From the NCBI GenBank assembly GCA_036937835.1, contig CM072866.1, positions 15,712,001-15,776,000 on the forward strand: a stretch of 64,000 nucleotides of DNA. Direction: 5' to 3'. A model generated the notes under the pieces. That model ran no database searches. It was not told the origin of the DNA and saw only the letters and a program-made list of their open reading frames with translations. This document shows, one piece after another, positions 23,199 through 36,724 of the stretch (the stretch's first letter is position 1; each line of letters begins with the position of its first letter). The stretch is from Pampus argenteus. Its lineage: Eukaryota > Chordata > Actinopteri > Scombriformes > Stromateidae. Both the position numbers and the translations under genes were made by a program.

Positions 23199-25674
23199 AT
23201 AATAAAAACCAAACTATAACATATGCTCTCTGAGATTTCCACTGCAGGTTTCGTAGTATAGGTTAAGTGTAATCGAAAAAGTTGCCTCCTCTTTTTATGA
23301 CTGTTGTTTTGATTGTCTAAAAAAACCTGCAGTGGAGAATCTGAATGAATGTGAAGGCACATAAAACAACATGAAGTCTGCAATGCGGATTGGTCCTAAG
23401 ACATTTATTGCTTTAAATACAATCAAAATGACTTAAAAATCAATTTGAATTAATACGTTGTTTTCAGTGTTGGTCAAGAGTAAAGCAGCAGAAAAGACTG
23501 TGTTTGTCATAGTGCACAGAATGAAAAGTGCTGCTCACCTGTGGTATTATATGTCCACAGTTAGCAGTATTGCTAATTTCCCAGCCTTGTAGTTGAAGTT
23601 GTGGTCAGCTAAATGCAGAGAACCCGGGCCTGCTCTGCAGCCAATGAAAATAAAGCCAGGAAAGATCTGGGAAGATTGCCTGCTATTGTGCAGCTGGCTT
23701 ACACGTTCACGTCCTAATCCAGAAGTCAGAAAAACACCCAGTTGCATTTTGTATTCTGCATGCCTTGCCTTGTGAATTTTGTTTTTTGTGGCCATGCCTC
23801 TAGCTGTGATAGTTTTGCTTTCTTTTCAGTCTTTTTTGGTAACAGATGGAGTTTCTTACAAGGCGAGGGGAACAAGAGAAGAGGAGGGGAAGAGTGGCTG
23901 TAAATCAAGGTTGTAGAGAGAAACGGGTGCTTTTATGAGCGTTTACAGACCTTCTTCACTTTTAATGAGAAAAGACAGCAATTCTCGTTGAGACAAAGGG
24001 AAGAGGGAGAGAGGGCGGTGAGAGGTAGAAGATGAATGTAGTGGAGGCTAGGGAAGGAAATGGGCAAGAAGACTGAATAAAAGAAAGAGGTGAAAGTCAA
24101 GTGGGATTAACAGAGGAAAGGGAATGGTGAGAAACCTTGAGCGGGAAGGGGAGGAAGGAGGGATGAGAGGCCGATCAAACTGTTGGCAGGCATCCATTTG
24201 GCATATGAATTTAAAAGCAATCTGCCTCGCTTCATCCAGATTCTGGTAAACAATGGTGGTTACACTCGGCGCACACGCAAAAAGAAACAAAGATGGAGAG
24301 AGGTGGACTGGTTGCAGCTGCTCCTTTCATTCTTCCCCGAGCCAGACCTCCCAACATACCTATGACACTTGTGCACACACACACACACAACAGCACACAC
24401 TCATTGGGTTGGCCAGTGGGTCAGAAGTCATGGTCTTGCTGTGACACATCCTAGATCTGATTACCTACCCCACTCCCATGTGTCTGTATTTGTGTGTATT
24501 TGTGTGTGTGTGTGTCTTTAACATAGTGGGTCAGTCTGGCTGTCTCTGCTTGTGTGTGCCTCAGTTTGTGCCTGTGCACTTAAGCGTTTACAAGTGAATC
24601 CATTTGGAAGGTTCACCCTCATATTTACTACGCTTGCATGTTTGTGAATGTGTTTGTGTGTCAGTGCCAGTGCTTCCCTGCCCACAGAGGGGCCCTGTAA
24701 TTATGTCTAGACCCCCTCGTCCGCCGCGGAGGACTGCAGGGAGCCCTTCATGGGTGCTGAGGCCCAACCCAGAACAACCACTACTATCACTATCATTGCA
24801 TCCAATTAGAAGCAATATCCAGATAAAGTTACAGTTTTAGTGCATACTTGCAGTGTTGCTGCTGAACTGTATCTCCGCCCAAGTGTGGAAACTTTTTTTT
24901 TTGCATTTAATGTCTGAAAGCTGGAGGAATGATGTGGAAACTACTGTGCAATCTGTAAGTATTTTGTTGGTTTCGCTTTACTCCAGCACGCTCTGGATTT
25001 CACCACAAAGTGCAGATGTTCAGCCTTAAATTGAAGTTGTTTACATTCATATTGGTTGAACAGAGTAGGAACTTTTATGCATAGTTTCCCTAATTTGATA
25101 GGACCAAAACTGGACAAATTAGTAAAAAAAACCTAAAAGTTAAGGTTTTTTTTTTCTTTGTAATCGGGCATTTTTGGCTTAAAACAGGCTTAGTTTGACT
25201 TGATTGACTTGACCAAAACATTTTACTGTTTTGCCCCCAAATAACTCTTAGGCTGTGTACATGACTTTGATTCAAAAGCTACATAATTTCATACTGTTCA
25301 CAATGTAAACACAATCTAACACAGTGATGAGGTTTATCACTGAAATTCATTCTTAAACCTCAAAGTTACAGCATTAATTTTAAATCCAATGTACATAGAG
25401 GTGAAACAACAAAAAATAAATTATTGTACCAACACATACACTGCACTGACTGTGTACAAAATTAGTTTATCTTACTCTTACAATAAAGACATTCGCAATG
25501 ATTCTTGTTCGAATGCTGGAAAACTTTGAGGATTAATGGATAATAAACCTTTATTACCTTTATTAGCCACATATACCACATCCAACTTGTAAAGCCAGGT
25601 CAGGCAACATTTTATAGGGAACGAATGATTCATGTTTTTTTGTGTGAAGACAACCTTACATACTAATACTTTCT

Positions 25675-25677
<3 letters not shown>

Positions 25678-25718
<41 letters not shown>
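25678..25718. repeat. CA microsatellite
   Basis: Pure (CA)n of about 20 units in apbb2 intron 1. Confidence 0.95.
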
Positions 25719-25721
<3 letters not shown>

Positions 25722-25889
25722 TCCTTGGTATGCAGACTTGTTGCAGCAGGATTCAAGGAACTGAGCATGGCTTGTAATTTTAATCCCAGAATGCAACATT
25801 CTTTTATTGCTATTTTATGATGTACTTTTATATATCACCCGTCCTTTCTCATCTCTCTCGTTGGTATACTTTTATACTTGAGCTTTATA

Positions 25890-25924
<35 letters not shown>

Positions 25925-27661
25925 TTCAGTGACTCTCACAGACCCCCTCATTGACCTATTCCATCTTAAACCATTGGAAATTAGGTTAGGGTATGTACAG
26001 CTGGTTTTAAGGTCAAAATTATACAGTAGCTCTTCAGATGTTCTACCTTTTTACCACCATCAATGTAACACCTAGTGTTCCCAGATAAACCAGATGTGTT
26101 CGTATGCTGTCATGTTGGTAAACAGTGTTAACACAGTACAGGGCTGATCCACTGGAGAGCCATTGTTATATATTGTGTGTTAAGGGGGAGATGAGCATTG
26201 TGTATGTTTGTGTTTCTTAATGTGCACATGTTGATTTCCTGGCTCATTGCTTGATGTTGCAATTTCCACAGGGGCTTGAAATGTTGTCTTAAAGTTCATT
26301 GCTTGATACCATTGGCTTTCAGTGAACTGTTATGGCTTTTATTTGGTCAGTTCAGTTTATAAATAGTACGACAGAATTGGGACCTTCTTGGAAAATTAAA
26401 TCCACTTGGGAAAACCATTTAGAAATAGGCCTAGAATGTTTTTTTTTTCTGTGCAGAAGACTCAAATCCCCCTCTCCATCTATGGCTACATTCAACTTCT
26501 GTTTTCTCTTTTATACAAATCACAACACAAACCTCAATGGCTGCAAAAACTGTATGGGCTCAATGTTTATTAGGCAATCAGAAAATCTGCAAATGTCATT
26601 TGAGTTTGTAAAAAAAAATTAAAAAAAAGGAGAGAAAATGAAAACAAGCTTGAAGCTCTGTTGGCTAACATGATTGTTGTTTAGACCTTACACTGGGAGT
26701 TAAGGACTGCTGCAGAATTATCTCAATACGCCAGCAAATGAAGAGAATCAGAGTAGAATAAAATGAAGATAAAGAAAATATCAAGATTGATGCATTTGTA
26801 AATGACACACTAATTAGATTCAGTGTCTAGGCTAATAACCTTGAAATCCCACTGGCTACTATTGTCATTTGCAGATTTACCAAACCCTGCTGACAGTTTG
26901 TTACTGATCACCAAGCCATGAGCACGCTTTTGCCTTTTTATCCCCGCAGTTGACAGTCAGTGCAAGATATTGTCTGATTATACCAATAAAATGATTGATT
27001 CAATCTATTAATGAGGTTGATTAGTTACTAATATTTATTGTTATCCCTGCTTGCCAAAGTCACTTATTAGTTAGTTAGGGTAAAATAAATAAATGATGAG
27101 ACAACAACACTTCTGACAGTTCTTTTTCTTTACAGTTGTATTCCCCCAAATCATTCCAGGTGTTTTTCCAGCACCTCAGCCAAGGATAAGTGGGATTTTA
27201 TGGCTCAATCTAACCATGCATATAATCTTTCTCTCTGCCACATGTAGAGGCTGTGTGTTGGTGAGAACTGTCCACAAGTCCTGACTGCACTATGCAGTAA
27301 TGTGTGTCTGTGTGTGTATGTGTGTGTTGGTTGTTGGAAAGCAGGCCAGGGGGAGTTTACAAGTCTCCTGGGGCCTTACGTTTATGATGGTTCCAGTCAG
27401 TGAAGGGTTGGCAAGACTGTACCAAAGAAAAGAAATATGATCTTTGTACAAAATGAGCTTTTTGTTCTCTCACACGCACACATACAAACACGCACACCTT
27501 GTGTATTGGTGTTTGATTGAGCCTGTGAATAATTGATGTATCTTCATTGTTTGTCCCTCTGGTGTCCTGCAGTCCTCTTTCTCTCTCTCTGTTAATCCCC
27601 CACCCTCTTCCTATGCTTTCTTTCTCGCATTAATCCTGTTTTATATTTGTCTCTCCCTCAG

Positions 27662-27757
27662 TACGCTGCTGCCTCAGTGATTGGATGAAGAGAGAACCAC
27701 TGAATACCAGTATGGATGCGCTCCATCCTGGAGTTTCCCATAATCCTTAGGTTTCTG
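27662..27757 (+). other. apbb2: apbb2 5' UTR exon
   Basis: A polypyrimidine tract and CTCCCTCAG acceptor end at 27661. A strong donor, TCTG|GTAAGT, follows 27757. The 96-nt exon cannot carry the main frame, but holds a complete small uORF at 27685-27750. It should splice to the exon with the main ATG at 28641. Confidence 0.6.
27685..27750 (+). CDS. Upstream ORF of 21 codons in the apbb2 leader
   Basis: ATG at 27685 (context TTGGATGA), TAG at 27748-27750. The peptide would begin MKREPLNTSMDALHPG. It is wholly contained in one leader exon and ends before the main start at 28641. A uORF like this could lower translation of the main frame; that is inference. No family match is claimed for the peptide. 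Confidence 0.35.
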   Translation: MKREPLNTSMDALHPGVSHNP

Positions 27758-28640
27758 GTAAGTAGCAATTGTAAAAGGCTCCTTTCAAGTCAGTATGTTT
27801 TTAACATAAAAATGGATTCTCGTAAACCCTTCCAGCTTTTATAAATGTGTTTCCTAGTTCAGCTTTCATTATTTAGAAGCACTGCTAATGGTGGCTCTTA
27901 TCAGAGATGGTATAGGGATGGTATTTAGATAAATGTACGGCATCTTTTCACATTGTCTAAAATCTAAGCAAGGTACGCTATTGCCAAGATAAGTTTAGCA
28001 ATCCCAAGTGCAAAAAATTTAACAACACTTCCTGTAAGTGCTTCATAACAAAAGCCATAATAATTTTACTCTTTTACTGTGAAGCAACTAAAGCAGGGTT
28101 TTCCCTGCAGATCTAAATCTAAAGTGGACCACCTAAGCCAAACTGGAACCTTATTGTTGTTTGGTTGAACTTAAAACCCACTAAACACACAACATCATAG
28201 CCAGGTAAACACAACATTGCTGTGTGCCTCAGTCCCTCCATCTGTTAGCTACCACCACAGCTTCATTGTAAAACATGTAAAGACTTTACTTGTAAAGGAA
28301 AACATTTGATTTGTGTTAACAGCTGTGATGCATTATGTTTGTTGTTGTTTTGTCATGGTCTTTTTGGCATTCAAGAAATACTCTGGAAATAATCTTTAGC
28401 TTTTGATAGGTAGGTAAACATTGTCATTTGTACATTTTGTGGCTCTGTACATCAGGAGCTACAGTAGATGTGCATGGAATGATTACTTCTTCCTCTACTG
28501 CCCTACAGTGCTAGGTTGTTTTTACAGGAAGGATGAATATGGTCTCTGAAGGCAACACCCTCAAGATTCTTTATTTCCTCGGTTGTGTTCAGGTCTGCAG
28601 CTGAGAGTACTGAACCCTGAACCGTGACCAGCGCTGGTCT

Positions 28641-31600
28641 ATGACTGGCCTCTTGTCAGGTATACACCCACACACATGCTTACACACATGCTGGCACACA
28701 TGGATTTCCACATGATGTGTTTACGTTTAGGGTTTAGTTGAAATGAAAACCTCCATACTTGTTCCCCATCCCTGCTCTGAAGTAGCCTGTGGTTTTGCAA
28801 TCTCTGTAAAACAGACTGTAATCCACATTAATGTCTCATAAGAATGTCAAAGATAAGGCTGGTAATATTCTATATTTTTATTTTCAACAAATCCTATTAG
28901 AAGACTAAAACTAACCTTGTGATAGTCAATCAATTCATTCAGGCTTTTCTACCTTGTTTGTGGCTGTCCCAAAACAGCTGGGCACAAATTTGGTGTGCTA
29001 GCAAGAATTGACAGCAGCAGACGGTGTATGTGACATTGACTCAAAATAACAAAATAAAAAGTATAATAATAAGGTCACTGTTCAATGTTCTGGTTCACTG
29101 GTGTGTTTTTATTTGTTTTTTGATAAAAGTGGATGTCTATGGCACAGAAAACTAAGCTAAACTAAGCTACTTTGTATGCATGGCAGTGGCTACACAAAAA
29201 TATATCACCAGACCTATTTTTTAAGGGGATTGTGATACATTTAGTAGTCTTGAGTTGATCTGTGTGATTAAAGCTCTGTAATGATTCATGATTTTTCTAA
29301 ACCAAAACGAAACCAAACATTTTTCAGTATTAATAGCAAACAAGGTGTAATTAACATGCCTGGACTTAATTATTATATTGCTTGTATATTTATTAATTTC
29401 TTGTTCCCCTTCTCCTCTTACAGTTGATCTGTCTTGTGCCATGATGATGTCAGTAGATGTGACCAATCATAATGGCCCCACTGCCACGCCTCCCACTTCA
29501 CTCAGCCTGCGTTCCTCCCACAACCAGCTGCTCAGCAGTGATGTCATCAAACAGGGCTCTGCCACGCCTCCCAAGTGTCGCAAAAAGTATGCACTTACCA
29601 GCATCCAGGCTGCCATGGGCCTTGGAGAAGCGGTGCCATCTTCATCATCACCATCATCTTCACCATTGCAGTTGTCAACCCCCAACAATCCCAAACTAGC
29701 CAAGAATGGAGTCAATCAGCTCCGTAAAGCTGGTCAGGATCACAACAAAAACTCAACTGACCTAACTGACCTTGAGTGTAATTCAGAAACTACAGCAGAA
29801 CACCTCAGTGTCAACACAACTGAGGAGGCTGATGATCACACTTTCTCCAGTAATGAACAAGACGATGATGTCATAAAGCTAGATTTCGTACTGCACCCAG
29901 ACAGTAACGCCGATGTGGAGCCCGAGCAGAACACAGAATCAGATATAGACTGTAATGTCAACACAACTGTGGAGCTCAAACTGAATGGCAACACAACAGA
30001 CTCAGGTTTTGACTTGAACATTGAGACAGAGGAGAGCGATGACATCAGCATTCTGTCTGAGAAGGAAATTATGTCTAAGATGAAAAATGAGGAAGACGGA
30101 GATGAGGCGGTGGTGGAAGAGGAGCAGGAAGACGAGGAGAAGAAACCTTTACTGATGATAAAGATTGAGTCTCCTGTAAAGAGCCTCAAAGTTTCTTCAG
30201 GCGTGGAACTTATCTCGGACCTCCACTCAAACATCAAGCTCCTCAAATCAGGCAAAGACTCTCCGGTTCCTCCTCCTCCCTCCCCACCCAGGCAGGCCAG
30301 CCCAGAGGACACACCCCTGCTCTCAGTGGCCTCCTGCTCCTCCTCTTCGTCCTCCTCCTCTCCTGAGACGAAGAAGGACAGAAGGACTGGCGCAAAGACG
30401 GACTGCGCTTTGAACCGTATCCAGAATCTGAACCCCAGTGATGAAGAGTTGAGCTGGACCACACTGTCCCAGGAGAGCAACTCCCCTGAGGAGACAGGTA
30501 CACACACAAACACAAACAAAACATGCTCCAAGAAGTTTACTGAAGCAAACTTTACAGCCACTGTCATTTACAAATGTTTGGCATAGTTTTCATATGAGTA
30601 TGTGTCAGCTACTGTTGTGCGTTTTCTTTTTTTCTCCTGTGTGCTATGTAGTGGTTTCACCGTCATCTCTGTTGATGACATGTTACCATTTAGGTTGACC
30701 AAGTGCGTGTAAGTGTGTATGCACATATGGTAAACTCAGAGATCGCTAGAACAGAATAACAAACATTCTGGCCTCCAGTAAATCTCCCAGAACTCCTCTG
30801 GGACAGGAAGTGCCCTTGTAACCTCATGGGTGGTTAGCAAGCTAGATCAGCTGCATCCTGTTTCAAGCTGTGTCCTGTGAATGTGTGGAAAGGAGGCTGG
30901 CCAGTCATGAGTTAAACTGAAATATGTAGCAGCCATGTACCTGTGGGTGTCATGAGAAAACCTTCTTTCTATTTTACTGTAATCCATGAGTATGTGCTGA
31001 TTGACAGAGAGATTGAGATTCTTAGCTTTTCATATGTTCAAAGTTCAGGGTTCGTACAAAGTCTTTAAATTTTGGGAAATGCTTAATTTTAACTTTTATG
31101 TTTTTAAGGTTAGAAATATGCTTGAATTAGAATATACTCCTTGAAAAATGCTTGATTTTCAACATAATCTGGTGTTTCATCTACATAATCACAAAATCAT
31201 ATAAATCAAAATCCCTTTAATATTTGGACTTAATGATGTACCCACTAAAATTTGAATAAAATATATATTTTGTCACATATAAGCCGCACCGGACTATAAG
31301 CCGCTGATAAAAGTAAAAGTAGCAGCAAACGCAACAATAAAAGCGCTGATAAACAAAACAGAAAAATCATTGATGGTTTTATTCATCTTCATCCTGTGCA
31401 CTAAAACTAAATTACTCTATTTTTCTTCCTCCTGCATACTGAAACCATTAAACACCAAATTACCGTCACCGTTTCATCCCGCACACTGTTAGCAAGCATG
31501 CTTTGAGAGTCTGGAAATATTGGTTTGGGTATCTTGAAGGTGCGTGAAAAGTGCTTGAATTTTGCCATCAGGAGAATGTACAAACCCCGAATCTATAAAT

Positions 31601-32693
31601 TGCCAGAAAAAAAGTAATAATTTGTCAGTACTGCACGCTACATGACATTTAGGATGTAATAACCTAATATATAACTTAATGGTTTTGTATCAGTTTTTAT
31701 CTACTATGCTATGACGTATAGTAAGGTAGAACTTTGGGATGTTTCTTTTTTAAGTTAAGATATTCATTGATGAGTTATCAACTGTGTCGTGGGCCTTCAC
31801 TTTCTTACACTTGGTTGTTGTCTACGTCTGCAGAAGGTCTGTTCGAGTCATTGTATTTCTTTGTCAGCGTTGAAAAACGCTGACAAAGTCTGGGTGCTCA
31901 GTTTAATTGGGCTCTTAAAACCCCTTTGCCCCGTCTTTATTCATCCATCTCAAGACATCCATCTCCTCTAGAGCAGCAGCCCCGACCTCTGACATGTGCT
32001 CCGATGTAAACCATCCTTTCTCCTTTTTAAGATCTCTGAGTTGTTGAGCCTAGCTGCTGCTTTATTTTCCCCAGAATGCTTCTTCTTCTTCTTCTTCATG
32101 CTCTCTGATGACTCACTGTCTCACATGAGTTGGAGGCTTAGAGCATCTGTGTATTTCATCAGTCTACAAGTATGATTACTAGCAGCTTGTCCTCTTGAAT
32201 TTTTGTGTGTTTTATCATTTTTGCTGCACTCCAGTGGTCCAAAACTGAATCATTATAGGAAAATTTACTTTCCACATGTTCTTTTATACTGGTTTCCTTT
32301 TGCTCGTCTACATTGACATCTCAAAGTGATAATACTCTCATGGGATGGCTTATGTTTTGTGTAGATCAATGCGTGTGTATTGATAAGCTGTGGACGGAGG
32401 GTAAAAGGCAGACATTAGTGGTATTTTAGTCTCTAGTTAAGACATATTGTCCTCTGAGGATTTGCTCAAGAGTCGATTATCATGATATTGGCATCCTTCA
32501 CGTTGAATGTATGGATATCTAACACACAGTTGTCCATACGTCCCTGCCCTCTTGTCCTCCTGCCCTCCTGTCTGCCTCTCCCTCATATTGACAAAGCCAT
32601 GTTGTTTTCCCAGGTGTATGTCAGATTCCTCTGCGGATGTTGTGGGTTAGAAGGCAGGTATGACACTGCCTTCACACAGAGGTGCCAGAGGTG

Positions 32694-32760
<67 letters not shown>

Positions 32761-33426
32761 TTGTCTCTCTGTCTCACACACACATACACGCACACACGAG
32801 TTGAGCACAGGTCCTCACATTCTCACACAACAACATGCATTGTAACACCTGAAAGAGAACATTAGTTGTGGATGTGGATGAGTTCAGTACAGCAACAATC
32901 TTCCCACTCTCATTATATAAGAGTCCTCCCCTTTACATTTTTTCCACCATTTATCAGTTCTATTTTCCATCCCTCTCTGCTCCTCCTTCTCCTTATACCT
33001 CCATGGATATGATACTGAATGAAAGATAATCCAGGGGTTGCCAGGACAACGGAGAGCGGCTAAGGGGGAGATGGCAGGGAAGGAGAGAGCGATAACATAT
33101 TGAGACAGACATTTGATGAGGATGGTTATGCCATATTTTAGTTTCTTTCCATGTGCCTGTGCAACTGTGGAGAGTATATGTGTGTGTGTCTGTGTGTGTG
33201 AGTTTGTTTACAGTACAGGAAAAGGGAGGCCAGGCATATTTGAACTGTTGATGTTGTTGATGCTTCAGATAGAGGACGGATAGACATCGACAGCAAACAT
33301 AGTTTAGCTGCAAATGAAACACAACATCCCACTCTCCTTCTCTCCCTGTCTACTTGTCTCTCTCTTGTCTCCCTATCTCTCTGTGCCTCGATGTGTCTCT
33401 GTGTCCCTATCTCTCCTTACTCCGTA

Positions 33427-33491
<65 letters not shown>

Positions 33492-33660
33492 GGGGTTCTG
33501 GCTTTGGTTACAGCACTGGGTTTTGCTGTATGTGACAGGCAACTAGCTAACTATGATGCTGGGGAAAGACTACATGCTGGCCATTGTGATTGTCAATTAT
33601 GAGGGTAGGTGCATCTGTCGGGGTTGACTGGAAACTACACTGTGGGTTTAGTTTGAAAAG

Positions 33661-33693
<33 letters not shown>

Positions 33694-36683
33694 CCTGTGT
33701 GTGAGCCTGTGTATATGAAGGATGAAGTTTGTCCCTAATGGTCGTACTGTTTTCTAAACGTCTGCCATAGGAATCTGTGGTGCATGCTCTATTTGTGTGC
33801 ATGTTGTCAGTGAAAGTGTGTCATGGGGGTTTGTATGTGTGGTGTCGTTTTCCAAAAAGAACATGTGTGGTGTGTATGTTTTGCTACAGAAGCTCACTGC
33901 ACTCCCCTCCCCCTCAGCTCAACTCTGTTCTTGCATGGAGCTGCATGCTAACAGAGGCTATGACAGGCTAACTGCTACGTAGCTCTATTCTGGCACATTT
34001 CTATGAGCTGCATAGGTGCACACTTACAGTTATCCTCAGTGTCATCATGTTGAGACTTCTCATTCTGAATCCCCACTTGCACCAGTGGCTTCAGAGGGTG
34101 ACATTGGTACCTTCGCAGCATGATATAGCCCCCGAGCCAAGCCAGTCAGTGTGCCAGTGTCTCTCTTTCCCTGTCTCTTCTTGTGTATGTACATGTTTTA
34201 ATCCACTTCCAATAGCCTGTTATTCTCATACTGGCACTCATTCTGAGTCATCATCTTCTCTCTTGACAGAGACACTCAGGTTCTCTCTGTTGTAGTTTTA
34301 TTGGCTCTGACCTATTTTTTGTTCATAAAAGACTGCAACTCCCAGAAGGTTTTGTTTCACAGCTTCTTGCTCTAAAGCACAGTCTTAAGCCCCAAGGAAT
34401 AATTTTTCTGTTAAGGACATATGTGCACATTTTGACAAGCTTTACAAATGATTTCTGTTGCATTAAATACAGAGAAGCCCTGATAACTTATCGGTGCACG
34501 CCTGTTTGTGTGTGTGTGTCTGAATTCTATCTCAATCCGGACCGACCCAGTCATCATGATGACATATGGCCTGCTGTCGCGTGTTTCATCAGCATGGTCA
34601 GCACTTCGAGAACTCTTTTTGCAATCACACACATGCAAACAACGCAAGCTGACCAGTTCCTCAGAGCTTATATCACCTTTATGAGTTGCTACACCACCTA
34701 ATGCAGTCTCAGATCACCTTTACTATCTCTGCCAGTACCATACAGTATGTGTATCAACTTCACATACAAAGATGCTTTTTAATAGATCATTTTCACATTT
34801 CATTTAGATCTACATGGAGCTATGGAGAGTTTTTTTTAAATAAAGTTCATAATTGTGTAAACATCACTACCATATATAATGTCTTTTATTAATTAAATTT
34901 TTTTTATAAATTGAAAAAAATCAGGGGTTAACATGTCACTACTCTCTCTGCAACAAGTTTCACTTTGTCACAGTAAGTTATATAATATAAATTGTTTGTA
35001 ACACTAATGCATTTATTACCATCAGTAACACAACTTTGTAATGCACCGAAGTTATGAGTATTGCATTTAGGACATGACTTCTGATTTATGAACTGATCAA
35101 AAAAAACCATATAAGTACACATAACTGAACATACACCCATTGTCCTTATCAAAATATGAAGAAGCTAATAAAATGACTTGAAGGAGACATAAGACATTTG
35201 TGTCATGTGAAATAAATCCTAATTTATTTAAATCCTGCTTTTGGCTCGATCATTGGGGCTGCATCTGACATCTGTTTAACTGTTTTAAATGTGAGAGGAA
35301 TGCTTGGACCTGTGTGTTTATCTGTCTATATTTGGAGCAGTGATTTCTTTCATTTAAAAATATGACAGAAAAGCTACAGAATGTGTCTGAGTTTGTTACA
35401 GAAATATAACAACAGTGCTTAGTGACTATGGAAAGACATTATAATGTGTGTTTTGTTTTTGTTTTTTACGCCAGATATCTGGAGTGAGCAGTCGTTCCAG
35501 ACAGACCCTGACCTGCCTCCAGGATGGAAGAAGATCACAGACATGGCTGGTATCTACTACTGGCACATTCCTACAGGCACTACCCAGTGGGAGCGGCCGG
35601 CCACCCGCCCTGCACCCCCTGGACAGACAGAGTCCCAGGCCCTGTGTGACCCCACAGCCTCAACACTGCGTAAACACTCTCTGGGCTCACTCAGCCCCTC
35701 CCCAACTCCTGACCATGAGGTGAGGCACAGAAGGTCAAATACATATTTTAAGTCTCACACATAATGCTTTTTGCTGTAGCTGTCAGTTAATTTTGGCTAC
35801 ACGTGCAGATGTTTCCATTAAACATAATCACCCCAAAATGCTCAATGTAATGGTGTAGAGATTTCCGTGGCTCTGGCAGTGGTTCATATTGTGGTTGAAG
35901 CCTGAAGATAATCCAGCCAAAAAATGAGCAGTTGGAAAAATAATGAAGTCACAGGCTTGAATCAATACAAAAATAATGAAAGACAGATTTGGATCAAAGC
36001 ACAAACAAACACTATATAATAGGCCAGTGTTGAATGCACAGTAACTAATATTGCCTTCTGACTTTGCAATTTAGCTGAAAATTAAAATCCTCATTGTTAC
36101 TCTAGATTGTGTTTTAATGATGGTTATTAACTTGAATACAATTCGAAGCTCCCTTCTTGTAGAAAAATAAAAATGTTCATTTAAAGCCTCTGATGGCCAT
36201 AAATTAGCAAAATAACATACGACACAGCGTGAACATAACAGTGGCTGCAAAAAAAACCAGATACTGTATGTACGGAATAGATTTTCTTCTTCAAGCAAGA
36301 TTATAATTTCCATGATTTGAGAAACTTTAACAGTAAATGCCATTGTGGAATTTTATATCATCCTTGGCATTATTGTTAACAATAATATGAATTTCATTAT
36401 GTGACACGTGCTTTCAAAGAAAGCATAAGAAGCATAAAATTATTTTACTTTGGAAAGTAGACCCATGTGTTGCATCCTCCAGAGGATGTTTCATTACCTT
36501 TGGACCAAAAAGTGCCTCTGATAATATTAATGTCCAAAGTATTATTCTTAACAGCAATCATCACATCAAAATCAACACATTTCTTATTCCCTGAATAGCC
36601 TCTAATGTCTGTGAAGAGTCAATGTCAGTATGCATCAATGAAGATCTATTAAATCAAGCAGTTTGTCATCACTGTACTTTTGC

Positions 36684-36724
<41 letters not shown>

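Larger units (their letters stand above)
15095..27661 (+). other. apbb2: apbb2 intron 1
   Basis: I found no exon with supporting frame or domain here. The interval holds GT/CA microsatellites (about 17189-17222, 18020-18040, 22453-22482, 22706-22740, 25678-25718, 25894-25922), a C/A homopolymer junction at 20203-20229, a C-rich tract at 20712-20740, a purine-rich stretch at about 23860-24165, and two copies of the ATTAATCGA-type repeat. Alternative first exons could hide here but cannot be called. Confidence 0.5.
30498..35474 (+). other. apbb2: apbb2 intron between acidic exon and WW exon
   Basis: About 5 kb with no supported exon. Contents: a repeat-derived block at 31046-31590, a long CT/GA microsatellite at 32697-32756, another at 33429-33491, and a GT repeat at 33662-33690. 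I see no other coding signal. Confidence 0.5.

Noticed and set aside
29836..30567. 243-codon frame on the minus strand opposite the large apbb2 exon
   Set aside because: A shadow of the acidic apbb2 frame (Glu/Asp codons read back as Ser/Phe/Leu). The plus frame has conserved APBB2 blocks and splice-consistent ends.
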